This document shows, in pieces, positions 49,381-61,382 of a stretch of DNA of 64,000 nt. The position numbers and the translations under genes are program-made. The stretch is from the NCBI GenBank assembly GCA_950295325.1, contig OX485809.1:41323081-41387080 (forward strand). The letters run 5' to 3'. Source of the DNA: Polytrichum commune (taxonomy: Eukaryota; Streptophyta; Polytrichopsida; Polytrichales; Polytrichaceae). Positions within the stretch are counted from its first letter, which is position 1. Every line of letters starts with the position of its first letter. The notes under the pieces were generated by a model. That model did not search any database, was not told where the DNA came from, and worked only from the letters and a program-made list of their open reading frames with translations.

Positions 49381-49683
49381 CACGAGCCCGTCACTCCATG
49401 CACATCAGGACACCATGTGTGTCCAAAGTTTGCTACCCCTATGTAGGGTAGTTTGTAGTAATTGTCTTAGTTGCATCATTTAGTTAGAAATGATATGTTT
49501 TATACAAAGAAGAGGTCTCCATATTTAGTAACCATTTTTTGCATGTAATAGTTACCATGTACATCTACTCAAGGAGAACAATTGGTAGAATTTCGACATG
49601 TTTTGGTGATGCATCGTAGAAGTATTAGTTTCAATTTGGGCGAACATGGTCTTGAACTTGACAAATGGAGTGACGTCCTTGTG
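49381..49683. mobile_element. hAT-type MITE, diverged copy (family A)
   Basis: It starts CACGAGCCCGTCACTCCATG and ends AAATGGAGTGACGTCCTTGTG. It shares GTTTGCTACCCCTAT and the ACTTGACAAATGGAG segment with 18182-18561 and 59425-59833. The flanks GATGTCCA (49373-49380) and GCTGTCCA (49684-49691) match at 7 of 8 bases, so this is an older insertion. Confidence 0.8.
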
Positions 49684-50131
49684 GCTGTCCAAATTTATTG
49701 AAAGACAAATGCATATCATACAAAATTTTTAAAACTCAACCCATTTGACTAGAGCAAGGTTTTAGTCATAATCAAGTATGTTGGGAGAACCACGATCCTA
49801 CTAGTGAGGTGGCACCAAGAATTTGGCAAATTTTGTTGAAGGGAATGCTCACAATGCCTACCAAGGGAAGCTGAATTAGGGGAAGGGAGGGTGGATTCGC
49901 TAATTATTGTTCTATAGCTTGATGGTTTTTACTTTTAGCCAACTATACCCCTAAACTGGGTTCAAAGACCCTAACTTAGTTGATTGAAATTAAAATTGAG
50001 GTGAAGCGACGACCAACTTATAGGGGCCATAATTTTACTATTACCCCCTAAGTACGTGTTATGAATGAAAGGCCATCTCTTTCACAAGGCCATATATAAA
50101 TGCCAATCATGTGAAGTTGCGATCAATCTAA

Positions 50132-50576
50132 GGGGCGGTTTACACTATGGACCATGAAGTCGTCCCACGGCTGTCTAAGCGATGTGATTGGACGTTGAAG
50201 TCGTCCCGGGACGACTTGGGTTTACACCAAGGAAAAAATGGCAAAGTGACCACGGAGGTTGAGGTCCACAAAATATTATTTTTTAAGCCTACTCTATCCA
50301 CTGCCATGGTCCAACGGGTTTTCCGTTGGGACAAGCAAAAGAGGTGGTCCGGGAAAAAGAGCAAGGACCCATGTCAAAAAAATGCCGTTTTAAGCCTTTT
50401 TGGTGCATGGTCATTCTTCATGGTCCACATTCGGTTTACACCTAGTGAAGGGCCCATGAACCATGAAAACTAATATTTTAGTAACTCGGACCATGGAAGT
50501 CGTCCCATGAAGTCGTCCCACGCAAAATAGGCCTCTTACGTGGGACGACTTCATGGTCCGTAGTGTAAACCGCCCC
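50132..50576. mobile_element. PIF/Harbinger-like MITE with TAA target duplication
   Basis: The termini are GGGGCGGTTTACACTA and the inverted TAGTGTAAACCGCCCC, continuing with GGACCATGAAGTCGTCCCA inverted at the other end. TAA flanks both ends (50129-50131, 50577-50579). A 3-bp TWA duplication and G-rich termini suit PIF/Harbinger (Tourist-like) MITEs. The 108-codon frame inside is not a known transposase. Confidence 0.85.
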
Positions 50577-51248
50577 TAAGTTTCCCTCATTGAATGGAAC
50601 CAAAGGAACATTTGGTTTGCTAATAAAGGAGTGTTGTATGGTAAATTTTGATTAGGCATATTATATGCATCAACCATTTTCAACCCTCACCAAGCTACAA
50701 AAATCCATCACAAGTGGTATTATAATATGAATGCTCACAACACCCACATAGGGGGAGGGGGAATTGAGGAGGGCCTCAATCGGGACGAACTAGCAATGAC
50801 CATATAGGTGGCAATTTTCAATATTCCTCGTCAACGGGATTTGAAACGAAATCTACATTTATGTATTTAAAAATGTAAGGAAATACTTGGAATCACGCAA
50901 TGCACATACATACATATCCATGACATAATGTATTTGGTAATGGCCATTGGTGAACCTCTATGAAGGTCGAGTGCTCACAAGCCGGGTGCAAACCAATGGC
51001 CAAGGTCTAATGTAATTTTCATCACGAAGAGATTAGACAAATCATTCCAAACTTTTACACATGATTTCTTGAACTCTATGACAAGTTTGGAAACGAGGTG
51101 GATGCATTTAACTTAGATGCATGTGCATGGGTCATTCTAAGAAACTTTGCATGGGTGGCATTATTTCCAATATATATATCCCCTTGGAACACAATTCTGT
51201 GTTTGACAAATAAAACACAAATGGTTCCGGCCACCTTCAATCTCCTTA

Positions 51249-51781
51249 GGGCCGCTTTACACTTAGAGGCCGGGCCAATTCGTTGTGTAAGAGGCTTGAA
51301 ATCCTCATTTGTGATTGGTCAAAAGGCTCAAATTTGCCCCAACCCCTTTACATCTAGAGGCCGGGCCGATTTGGTGGTATGATTTTTTAAATTAAAAAAT
51401 GTATGTTATGACACGGCCCGAGCTCGTTGAATTGGGTGCACCCAAAATGGAAGGCCAATTCTTGGCCTAGAGGCCAATGTCATATTTCACTAAAAAAATC
51501 TTCTTAAATAAAGTATAATTTTTTAAAGTGAACTAGATCCATTGGATTATGTGGAATCTAAAGGCTCTATCTTAGATTATGCTACATCCGTTGGATTAGG
51601 CTAATTTTTTTGAATCAGCTTGGCTTCTTGGCCCGAGGGCCTTTACATATGGGAAAATTGGCCCCCGGTATAATCTTATTATAATGTGTAGTAGAGGCCG
51701 GCCTCCAACCCAAAAAAGGCTGAAATTTTGTGCAATTGGCCTCAAGGGAAATTGGCCCGGCCTCTAGGTGTAAAGCGGCCC
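51249..51781. mobile_element. PIF/Harbinger-like MITE with TTA target duplication
   Basis: It begins GGGCCGCTTTACACTTAGAG and ends as its inverted copy (TAGGTGTAAAGCGGCCC), followed inward by GGCCGGGCCAATT and its complement. TTA flanks both ends (51246-51248, 51782-51784). A second, inner version of the terminal sequence (TCTAGAGGCCGGGCCGATTT at about 51353) suggests that one copy sits inside another or that the end was duplicated. Confidence 0.87.
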
Positions 51782-51839
51782 TTAGATACTCTTTATGTCA
51801 TGCTTGCATCCTGATGACATAGCCGTGATAAAGAGCACT

Positions 51840-52090
51840 GTTTGGGGAGATTTTTGGGCATGATCGATCAAATCCTAGTGTTTCAAGTCCTATCGGTTAC
51901 ATGTTGTGATCTTTCGAATTTTCTTGAATAGATTGAGGTATGTTTCAAAGATTCCTTTAACTTGTCGGTTATTTTTATGAAGTCTTGAACTTCAACTGGT
52001 TTATTTGTAACTAGTGGTTGATTCTCCTTGTTCATTGCTAGAATGAGAAACATGTTGCCTTTTAATGGTATTTCAACACCCCTTGCCACT
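51840..52090 (-). repeat. Single arm of the ACCGGTTGA-type fold-back repeat
   Basis: Segments TTTCAAGTCCTATCGGTTAC, GAGGTATGTTTCAAAGATTC, AAGTCTTGAACTTCAACTGG and GTGGTTGATTCTCC match the right arm of 61383-61723 in the same order. The other arm is not seen. Confidence 0.65.
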
Positions 52091-52159
52091 CCATGTTATT
52101 GCTCTTGTGAATGAGGCAGATGTGCCTGATCCAATGTACTTGGTTTTTAGTAGTCTGTG

Positions 52160-52375
52160 ATTAGGTTTGGCTCCAACAATTGATATTAGGAAAAAACACG
52201 TGTTACAAAAAGATAGGACTCCATGCTCAAAATAGGAGTAAACTCCATTCTAAACTCAATACTCAATGTAGTGAGGGGGGCATATATGACCATGTATTGA
52301 GCACAAGAATCTTCACTTTGATAATATATAAGAATTTCATACGAGTTCCAAAAGATCTGAGGGAAGTGGCTAAGC
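52160..52375 (+). repeat. Dispersed 210-bp repeat, copy 2
   Basis: Related to 2826-3045 and 53774-53998: GGTTTGGCTCCAA, a GACTCCATGCTCAAAAT block, GAGCACAAGAATCTTCACTT and GAGTTCCAAAAG in order. This is the most diverged copy. Confidence 0.55.
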
Positions 52376-53412
52376 CCTCGATTTAGATTTGCTAACCCTC
52401 TCATGCTTAACACATGTTTAATATCCTAGGAGAAGTGGGTTAGTAAGAGTAAGTAACCAATTAAGGACCCATATGCTTTATTACATGGAGGTGACTATAT
52501 TTCACATAATGGCCCTTTGAGGTAAGCCGGCCTTAAACATACATTCTTCGCTTTGCACAAACATAGGATATGAAACATGGGATTACTGCAAGATGATTAG
52601 TAAGTGTAAATTGTGCCCGTAGCCATTTTCCTCATACGTTTTTAAGTTCGTATGAATATCAAATACATTATCAAAGCAAAGATTCTCTTTCTATTAGTTG
52701 ATCATGATTTACATGTATAATCCCCCATTATGATTAATGTTGAACCTAGCATGTAGTTCAATCTCTTTTAAACATATGTCTTTTTGGTGTCCTTAGATTC
52801 ACACCTAACCACGTGCCACTCAAATACATGTGTTTGTTTAAGATGAGCAAAAGACCAAATTAGACCTGCTCACCGGGCACTTAGCTTATACGAAACCCGT
52901 GAAAACCTCCTTTGGCCAAGCTGGAGTGGTATATTTTAATTGCCTTGTAAAAGTGTTATGAATCCCACATGCATGTGAAGTAGCATAATCTTCCTCCTTC
53001 ACATGATATATATATGTCTTCAATGTCCATTACTTATCCACATGTGCGTAAACCAACGTCAAACTTGTCATGTGCTTCCAAATTCACATATTGGAGTTAT
53101 TCTCAAAATAGCCTTGTGTATTAAGGGAATCCAACCCTCTAAGTGGGTTTTAGGGGCGAGAATGAGTTCTCCAAGGATTAAAGACACTTCGGGGATTCAA
53201 ATAAGTATTTGCACACCATGAATTATGAACCTTTTTTATACCTCAAATAACATGAGGACAACATCAACTTGGCCTATTGGAAGAGGGTGATGCCTGTGTG
53301 GGGGGTGGTTCATTAACCCAAACTCAAAACCGGACTCAAATCATGAATCCTCTTTGCTTGATCCAAAATTCGATCTTCCCTTGAATAGTCTTGGTCAATC
53401 CTAGAGAAATTT

Positions 53413-53433
53413 TTTAGGGTTTAGGGTTTAGGG
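53413..53433 (+). repeat. Three TTTAGGG telomere-type units
   Basis: TTTAGGG occurs three times in tandem. This is the plant telomere unit in a very short interstitial tract. Confidence 0.9.
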
Positions 53434-53773
53434 TTCATGAATGTTATGTTTTGATTGTAATCAAAAGTGTTTGAATGAACAATGAAGAACATAACCTTTA
53501 AGATATAAAAAATATTTCTTCCCTTGTTATCCCTTGCACATGTTACTAGCATTTTGTAAATGCATCTAGATGTAGTTGGTAGAAACTGACTCCAGAAATC
53601 AATCAAAGTCAGCCTTCCTTGTATTTGAGAAAATGGCATTTGTGACATTGTTGCGTGCCATGTGGTGTTTCCACAAATATTATGTTGAATGGACTAGTTG
53701 ATAGCAACTAAATAATGTTAAGAAGCTACTAAGATAGAAAACCCCTATTTGATTACTTATCTTATGAAAACAC

Positions 53774-53998
53774 ATGTATTTGAGTGGTATGCGGTTTGGT
53801 GTGCCTCCAAGACCAAATAGCAAAAGACATGTGCTTAAAAGAGACTGGATTGCGTGCTCAAAATATGACTATGATTCTTCGCTTAATACTTGGCATAATT
53901 GGGGGGCCCTACTATATGAACATTCAAATGAGCACAAGAATTTTCACTTTGACATTGAATATGATATTCAAATGAGCTCCAAAAGTTGTGAGGAAAAT
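53774..53998 (+). repeat. Dispersed 210-bp repeat, copy 3
   Basis: Close relative of 2826-3045, sharing GACATGTG, GATTGCGTGCTCA, ATAATTGG, GCACAAGAATTTTCACTTTG and GATATTCA in the same order and spacing. Confidence 0.65.
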
Positions 53999-54861
53999 GA
54001 ATACAATGTCAGTTTCGATTTGCTAACTATCTCGTACTGATCAAAGTATTTTAAATCCTAAAAGAAGTAGGATAGTCGGAGAAAGTAACCATCTAAGACC
54101 CATCTACCGTAGGTGTCAAAGACAATAAATTTGTTTGGGTACTTGGGTTGGGGACTCATAACATAACATAACAATACTCAACTAATGAGTTGTGTTCAGT
54201 TGTCTTGACTTCATTTTCAGTGTGAAGCAATGAGATTCCGACATCCGGAGTCTTTATTTTCGAATCTATTGCTGGACTTATGAACACAGCTCATCAGCTG
54301 ATTAATGTTATAAAATAAAGTGACATAGAAGTGACATACCATTTTGTGCAGAAAGGCCAATGTTCCTGCAGTACCATGACACCATCTCATCGTCACCCGT
54401 GGTGGCATGTGGGCCTGGCAGCCCCACACTGCCACAGTAACTGAGTCAGTAGCCTTCCTAGCTTCGTCGGTAGCCCTGACCCTTAAGCCTCCACCCCTTC
54501 ACATTTTACGCAACGAAAGGGAAGAACCAGTGTTTTTTTTTTTCAAAAGAAATGGGTCTCTACATTGGCTCTTGGCCCATCCATTGGCTAGCTTCTTTGG
54601 CAATTTGAGTTGGCTTGAAGGAGCCCTAGCTGGCCACGTGGGATGACTTAACATATGGCGAATGCGACTAGATGTCATAGAAGGTTTGAGTATGTGGCGA
54701 TATATAATTTTTTTGGGGCGAGTGTATGTGGCTATGTTTTGCCAACGTAGAGTTGAAATATGGCCCCCACTTCCTACGTTGTTGATGTAAATGTGGCTAA
54801 TACAACCCAAAGTACATCAAAATTTGGCTACATCTAAGATTCAATGTACAAAAAATATTTG

Positions 54862-54926
54862 TTCCACGGGGGAATTGAACCCCGGTTTTTCAACCCTGCA
54901 CCCTCAACCATGCCACACATGCTTCA
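54862..54926 (-). repeat. tRNA-like promoter boxes (SINE or tRNA pseudogene)
   Basis: On - the sequence has TGGCATGGTTGAGG, like an A box, and about 20 bp further GGTTCAATTCC, a good B box followed by CCCCG. No cloverleaf can be completed, so a functional tRNA is unlikely. A tRNA-derived SINE fragment is the best guess. Conserved 3' features were not found. Confidence 0.35.
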
Positions 54927-55158
54927 AAGCAGTACCCAGACACCACAATCTTGAGGTATAAATTCATGCCCTCCCTCGTCATGTTCCAAAAATTGAGTGT
55001 GGGTTTAGTACATTGGGTACCTCTCATAGAACTAGCATTGCACTAGTCCTTCATTTTCCAAGCCACTACTTTGTTGTTGCTAGCTGCCCCTAACCTTTGC
55101 ATACATCAACTACCATTGCATTTAGAAACTACTTCCAGCAACATACATTAGAACTCAT

Positions 55159-57546
55159 CTAAGTTTCTCCTCCATAGCGAACCTTCTGAGCTTTCCAATC
55201 TGTTATGGCCGTTTGGTAAGGGAAAATGTTCAAGGTATAAAAGTCTTGCGCAAACATGCGGACCACCAAGTCTAGGTGGGTTGTAAGCCGGTTCCTCAAC
55301 TTGCTCTTCAAGAAGGACAAGGAGCTAAATGTTCTCTCATCTTCCACACTACCCAACACTTGAACGTGAGCAATCTCAACGACTTTCATGAACTCGGAGA
55401 GTTTCGCTGAAATGAAGGCATTGCTAGAAAGCTTGCGCCAAAGTCGGGACATCGGGTTTTCGGTCATGGGTAAGGCTATGGCAGCTTGGGCATTTGATAT
55501 CATGGTGATTTTGAAGAAGGAGCTTTGGAGCTCTAGGTTGCGGATGTCAAGGGGTGGAGGCACCCACTCCTCAGCATCCTCGGTCTCAGCATCCACAGGT
55601 ACCCACAACTTCTTCGCTGTCCCATAGAATGATTTCAGTGTTGCAATATGCCCAGAATATGTAGCCTCGAATGTATCATTCAGCCAATATTGGGGGTAGC
55701 ATATCCCCAAAGCACACATCACCTCTTGGTGAGGGAACCTCTTCTCTAACTCCTCTATAAGTTGTTTCGCTGCGCTGGTTAATTGCCGCTGCACCTCACC
55801 AAGGATGACCTCACGGTCAATCTTGTTCACCTCTTCCCACTGCCCTGGGAAGGCTACTGATCTCATGGTTGCCATGTGGGGCACACATGCAACCCTGAAA
55901 ACCAGGTGGTCTTCCTCACGATTGTAGCAGAACAACCAATCTTGTTCGATTACCATGGACGTGTCATATGCTAGTGACCGAAATGTGCTAAACTCCTCTC
56001 CGTGGAAAGCAAAGGTTGGATCTACATAAAGTCAATATAGATCACCCTGGCATATCTTGGCCGCAGAAATGAAATCAACAATGTAACATGCTGGACTTTG
56101 TGCAAACTTGATGAGGGAATTCACAGAGTGCAGCATGGGCATCAAGCGAGGTAGGGTGAGCATGTTCTGCCAATCTAGGAGAATGGAAAGGTTCTTCTTT
56201 GCTGCAAGCTCCTTGGGCGCATCCACTGCCATCTTCGTCACCAACGGTTTGTATTCCTCAAGCACCCTCCTTGCAGGTCCAAACATGGATATCCAACGAG
56301 TCTTGACGTTTCTAAGTATCTTGTTGCCTTTGGATTCCAAGCAAGCTGCTAGCTTCTGGAACTCAAGACTGCGTTTGGAAGACGAACTGAAGTAAGAGTA
56401 CAGCGCTGCCAAAAGATCTTCTACATGTTTCACCACCTCAAACTCGGATAGGGTTTGGACAACAAGATTCGTGCGGTGTGCCATGCAATGGACACCCACC
56501 ATGAAAGGAGCGTGCTTGTTGATAAGTTGTACAGTGACACCGGATTTAGCACCTTGAAATGTAGAAACCCCATCTGCCCCAAATGTGATCAACCTTTCCC
56601 TAATCTTCTGCTCGGTTAGACCTCCATAAGCGCGAGCATCATTGACAATGACAGTAGTAAAATTATCAGCTGTCCCTCCTTCAATAACTCTATCTAGGGT
56701 AAGGAGTACAGGGGTTCGCTTCCAATCTATCACAACATAACCATGGACACTAATGCATGACTGACAGTCCACAGAAGTAACCTCATCACAAGACAAACTA
56801 AAGAAGTTAGCAACCTGCATAACCTCCTTTGTTCTCTTCAGCATAACACGCTCTATCGCCTCTGCCATTGCCCACCCACTATTGTCACTCCAGTGGTGGT
56901 GTGGATTGTTCTTTAATTTGAGGGTTTCAAACAAGATGTACATTTGCTCATAGTTTGTGATAGGTCTACCTCTCTAGAGCAAGTGTAAGAGGGTAGTAAA
57001 CTATATCCATTTATTCTTCCTATCTTTAACCGTGTTCTCTGCCACTTGGGCCGCAATACAATTTGTGGGGATGGCTGCAAACAGTCTTTCATTTTTTAGA
57101 TGGATAGAATTAAAATCCATGTACTTCTCCCCTACAACAACCCCATGACCATGACCCTTAGCGGTTTTCCTCCCTTGATGCTTCCAAAGATTATCGCTCT
57201 TAGCACACAAAATTATAGACTTCCCTCGGATTTTAGAGCAGACTTTGCAAATTACCTTTGTGACCTCATCACCTTTGTAGATGGGTTCCGCCCAAGGGAA
57301 AATTGGCAACCATAGGAGTTGGAATTGACGAGTCTTGTCATACGTCTTTTTATTGACACTAGACTCTACCAACGGAGTTGCTGGTTGCACATCACCATCA
57401 CCAAGGGTCAGGATATCAACATCAGAGGGGGGCACATGACTACTACTAGCGCCATTGGGATCAGGCCTAGAGAAAAATCTTCTAAATTTGAAACCTTTTG
57501 GAAGGGCAAGAGGTGGAGCCATGGTTATGGTCACAACTATGGCCAA
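55159..57546 (-). pseudogene. hAT transposase, one long frame with three stops
   Basis: A single reading frame of about 795 codons runs from 57546 to 55159. Order: a likely start at MAPPLALPKGFKF (57522), a BED-type zinc finger region (ICKVCSKIRGK ... NLWKHQGRKTA), a catalytic block (FFSLSCDEVTSVD, LITFGADGVSTFQGA, VGVHCMAHRTNLVVQTL, KTRWISMF), a connecting region (RLMPMLHSVNSLIKFAQ) and the C-terminal dimerisation region (VLGSVEDERTFSSLSFLKS-KLRNRL). This is a nearly complete hAT protein of the BED/KIAA1586-like type. In-frame stops are TAG at 57001, TAG at 56974 and TGA at 56032, each inside conserved text (NKWI-stop-FTTLLHLL-stop-RGRPITNYEQM and DLY-stop-LYVDP). No frameshift was found. 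Terminal repeats were not located. Confidence 0.88.
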
Positions 57547-57919
57547 AACGAAGAAAATAACAAAAAGAAGGCACCCAATGACCTAACAACTTCAAACTAC
57601 AAACAAGACCACCTAAAAAACCAACCAACAAGGATTTAAAGCACTTAAGGTTGCAATCACAAATACATGCGGCGAAGGGGAGCCGAAAACTAGCAAAGGA
57701 TGCGTCCTACCAAGGATGAAACACTACTTTAGCAATGAGAGAACCCACAAAAACCTCACCAAAACATTGGAAAAGGGTGAGAGGTCCGAAGACCACAAAA
57801 GAGGGCGGTTGCCCATGGGAAGAATGCTCAAAAATATGGCTACAGCCTATATATGTGAGGTATTTCTCCTCAAATACAAGGAGAGGGCCACAAGAACATG
57901 TCCCATAACCCTTGTCCAA

Positions 57920-58480
57920 ACCCCAATGAGCAGAAATAAAGGAAAAAAAAGACGGAGAAGGAGCTGGAGCGGGAGCGGCATGGCGTGGCTCAGAAACAAG
58001 CCAAAGTTAAACAAAAAGTGCCCACCTGTAGAAACCTAGGCGCCCGACGTGGAGGGAGTCTAAACTTGCCGGGGCCTGCCTCGAAAACCCGGCAGACCGT
58101 AGGACGGTGGGGACTTTTTGTTGGCCCGGGCCGCGCTGGGGACCGTTGGTGCCCACGGTGGCGATGCCCTAAGCAATCTGCAACATCCTCCACCTAAGAA
58201 CACATGAGAAGGGGCCATTAGAACTTGAAATGCAAAACATAAAGTCCAAGACAAAAAATGAGGAAAGGAAAAAAAATTGAAATGGGGTGATGGTTGGGAG
58301 TTTGCTTTGCAATTTTGAAATGGCCATGAAGGTTTAAATTTGAACATTCATTCAAGCAATAAACTGTAGATTTTGTAAGTGCAGCCGCCGCCACACAATC
58401 ACTAGCCAACCTACACACCCATAACTCCAAGAGATCTAAAGGGTTCAACTACCAAATACAAAGTGAAGATGACATGTGAG
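57920..58480. other. GC-richer segment upstream of the hAT frame, no gene
   Basis: Sequence between the hAT start and the minisatellite is GC-richer than the window, with several overlapping frames that share no motif. It may be the 5' region of the hAT element or unrelated DNA. Confidence 0.35.
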
Positions 58481-58484
58481 GCAC

Positions 58485-59010
58485 TGAGGATGGAGCAGCA
58501 AGGACCGAGGATGGAGCAGCGAGGATGGAGCAGCGGGGATGGAGCACCACAGAGCGGGGATGCATAAACACAGAGGGGGATGAAGAAACACAGAGTGGGG
58601 AAGGAGCGCCAAGGAGCTGGGATGGAGCGCCAAGGATCAAGGATGGAGCGCCAAGGAGCGGGGATGAAGCAGCGGGGATGAAGCAGCGGGGATGGAGCAA
58701 CAAGGAGCGGCCACATCAACAAACACGGCGCGGGGAAGGAACCAGGTGCAGTTGCCAGTCGGGTGCAGGTGCATAGAGCGGAGCACGTGCAGGGAGCAGG
58801 AGCGGCAGCTACAAGGACTCAGGAGCGGAGCAGGTGCAAGGAATGGAGCGGAGCAGGAGCAGGTGCCGGGAGCGAGAGCGGAGCAGGAGCAGGAGCATAG
58901 GTGGCTTCAGAGCGGCAGGAGAGGAGCAGAGCGGCGATGGAGAAGCACACAACGGGCTTGGGGTGGCGAAGGCAGCAAAGGGAGGAGATGACGGAAGAGG
59001 CGAGGGGTTG
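58485..59010 (+). repeat. G-rich minisatellite (GGATGGAGC / GGAGCAGGAGC)
   Basis: From 58485 to about 58720 units like GGATGGAGCAGC(A/G)AGG recur every 15-30 bp. From about 58740 to 58990 the unit drifts to GGAGCAGGAGCGG. Strongly purine-rich on +, it makes long but meaningless frames in all phases. Confidence 0.75.
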
Positions 59011-59424
59011 GAGTGAGGGTTAGGGTTTGGGCCCCCTATCCCTCGGCCGTTAGATCGACGGCGATACGGGCGGCTGTGATTGAGCCGGGGGGTGGCCTCT
59101 AACACCGTGGTAATGGGGCCGGGTTGGCTACAATGCATGCCGCCCGACCCGGTTTGAGGCTAACCCAACGGGCATTTTCAAAATAAACCATGTGTAAACA
59201 TAGCATGGCCCTAACTAGTGTAGCAAAAAACATCTCTATAGCCAGATATAAAAACGCTGGGAAGAACCGTTTACACCCTAGACTCCGTAATATCAACTCC
59301 CATAATGTCACACATTCTCTAATATCCCGAAACCCTAGGGAACGGATGTTCGTAGTTCAAATCTCACTCCTTATTGCCACATTTCTCTTCCTTTTATCAC
59401 GAAATTTGTCATTAATGCAAACCA

Positions 59425-59833
59425 CACGGGGAGGTCACTCCATTGTCAAGTTGAAAACCATGTGCGAACAAAGTTTGCTACCCCTATATTATATGCCATA
59501 GATAATTTTAAAATTATGATATTTTTCTATATATACATATCCATTGATAATATCTTTTGTATATTTTTTTGATATTTTTAGTCATCTCCATTTTTTCTAG
59601 TAATTGTTTTAGTTCAATTCTGCGTCATTCTAGTTAGAAACGGTATGTTTTCTAGAAAAAACAAATTATCAATTTTGGTTATCAATTTTTACTATGTAAT
59701 AGATACCATGTATATGTACTCATAATTTTTTTTTGATAAAAGTTTGACCCATTTTGTTGATGCAACTTAGAAAAAGTAGATTTTTTTTGTTCGCACATGG
59801 TTTTCAACTTGACAATGGAGTGACCTCCCCGTG
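59425..59833. mobile_element. hAT-type MITE with 8-bp TSD (family A)
   Basis: The ends are CACGGGGAGGTCACTCCATT and AATGGAGTGACCTCCCCGTG, with inverted similarity through TGTCAAGTTGAAAACCATG. The 8-bp direct repeat GCAAACCA flanks it at 59417-59424 and 59834-59841. The interior matches 18182-18561 (GCTACCCCTATATTA, TTTTACTATGTAATAG, TTTGACCCATTTTG). Confidence 0.95.
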
Positions 59834-60194
59834 GCAAACCACCAAAGAAGTCAACCCACACCCTCGCATTATGCCATGTGTCCACATGGGGAGTGTCACC
59901 TTTTTATTCTTATTCTTCTTCTTATGTCACTTGTTGAATGTTGGTGCATGCGTCCGCCACATCGCCCGGAAAGGATAAGTGGAGTGGACCGCACTAGCGT
60001 AGGTGACAGGAGGACGAATTCAAATTGTCCTCACATCTCCTTTGTGTTATTCTATAATGTCACATTCTACACTTATTCTATAGTATCACGGCATCCATGT
60101 TAATACTACAAACTCCATAATATCACGTGCACTTTGGTTGCCACATGTGTGATGATACGGAGTTTAGAGTGTACTACTTTGTTTTGTCTAATTA

Positions 60195-60796
60195 AGGGTT
60201 GTTTACATCATGACCGTGAAGTTGCCCCTTGCTCCTCTAAAAATTATGTGATTGGCGGTTGAACTCGTCCCAGGATCACTTCAGTTTACATGAAGAAAAA
60301 AAAATGTAAGAGTGACCATGGAACTTGAGGTCCCCAAAAGGCCTATTTTAAGGCCTCCATTATCCAATGTCATGGTCCAACAAGTTTTGTAGTTGGAGAG
60401 GCAAAAGAGGTTCTCCCATTGCAAATGTTAGGGGACCATGGCAGAGAAATGCCATTTTAATATTTCCTAATCCTTTTATTATTAAATTTTCCCATTTTTT
60501 TGACAAACGTTTTTCATAGTTACAAGGAAAGAAGAGAAGAAGAAGGAGAGAAGGTTGAACATGAAGAAAATTCCTAAAGCTTTCCTTATTGGACATATAT
60601 TCAAACAATCAACACATTCAGAGGTGCATGGTCACTTCTCTTGATTCATTTCTAGTTTACATCTAGTCAGGGGTCCAAAGGCTTTAAGAATGCATTTTTT
60701 AGAAATTGGAGCATGAAAGTGTTACCACGAAGTCTGAACATGAGAAAATGCCCTCTAACATGGGACAACTTCATGGTCCATGATGTGAACAACCCC
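60195..60796. mobile_element. PIF/Harbinger-like MITE, diverged copy
   Basis: The start AGGGTTGTTTACATCATGAC and the inverted end GTCCATGATGTGAACAACCCC match with few differences. TTA flanks both ends (60192-60194, 60797-60799). Internal text (GTGATTGGCGGTTGAACTCGT, CATGGTCCAACA) is related to 50132-50576, so it is an older member of that family. Confidence 0.8.
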
Positions 60797-61382
60797 TTAG
60801 TGTGGGTTTCCATTTGGAGTAATATATTGCTAAAACATTTTCCTAAGAGTATCACTTTTTATCCAAATCATATAAGTACGCTAAATATGATATAATTTAG
60901 TGTTATATGGTATTATATGTCACTATGGTAACGTTTCGGATGACACTTATGAATATGTGAACAAATATTCTGATGGATGATGGATGATGGATGAGTTCGT
61001 CCATTGGCCAAAACCCTACCTTCTTTTGTCAGTAACTTGTGATGAAATATTGTCGTGCATGATTAAAATTTGGATGAAAATCACTTGGTAAGTGACAATA
61101 TTGCAACACTGTAAATTCCATAATCCCCCCCCCCAAGAAATTTTTTTACAAGGAATTTACAAGGGTTAACATTCAGTGTTGGTAACACTATACCGCAATT
61201 TACAATTAGTATTGAGCAATACAATTAGAATTGGTGCCACTAAATATCATATTTAGTGTACTTAGAATGCACACTGAAGAACATGATATAACTTAGTTGC
61301 CATGATAATGTTGGTAAAAAGAATATAGCAACACATACTATGAATGGTTACCCACACTAATTAGAAAAAAAACAGTGTAGAT

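Noticed and set aside
55159-57546. Introns covering the in-frame stops of the hAT gene
   Set aside because: The gaps are only 57-75 bp between open blocks, keep the frame and translate to conserved hAT sequence, so they are coding with stop codons rather than introns.
58411-59138. Long frames on both strands with repetitive proteins
   Set aside because: They arise from the G-rich minisatellite, with several phases open at once.
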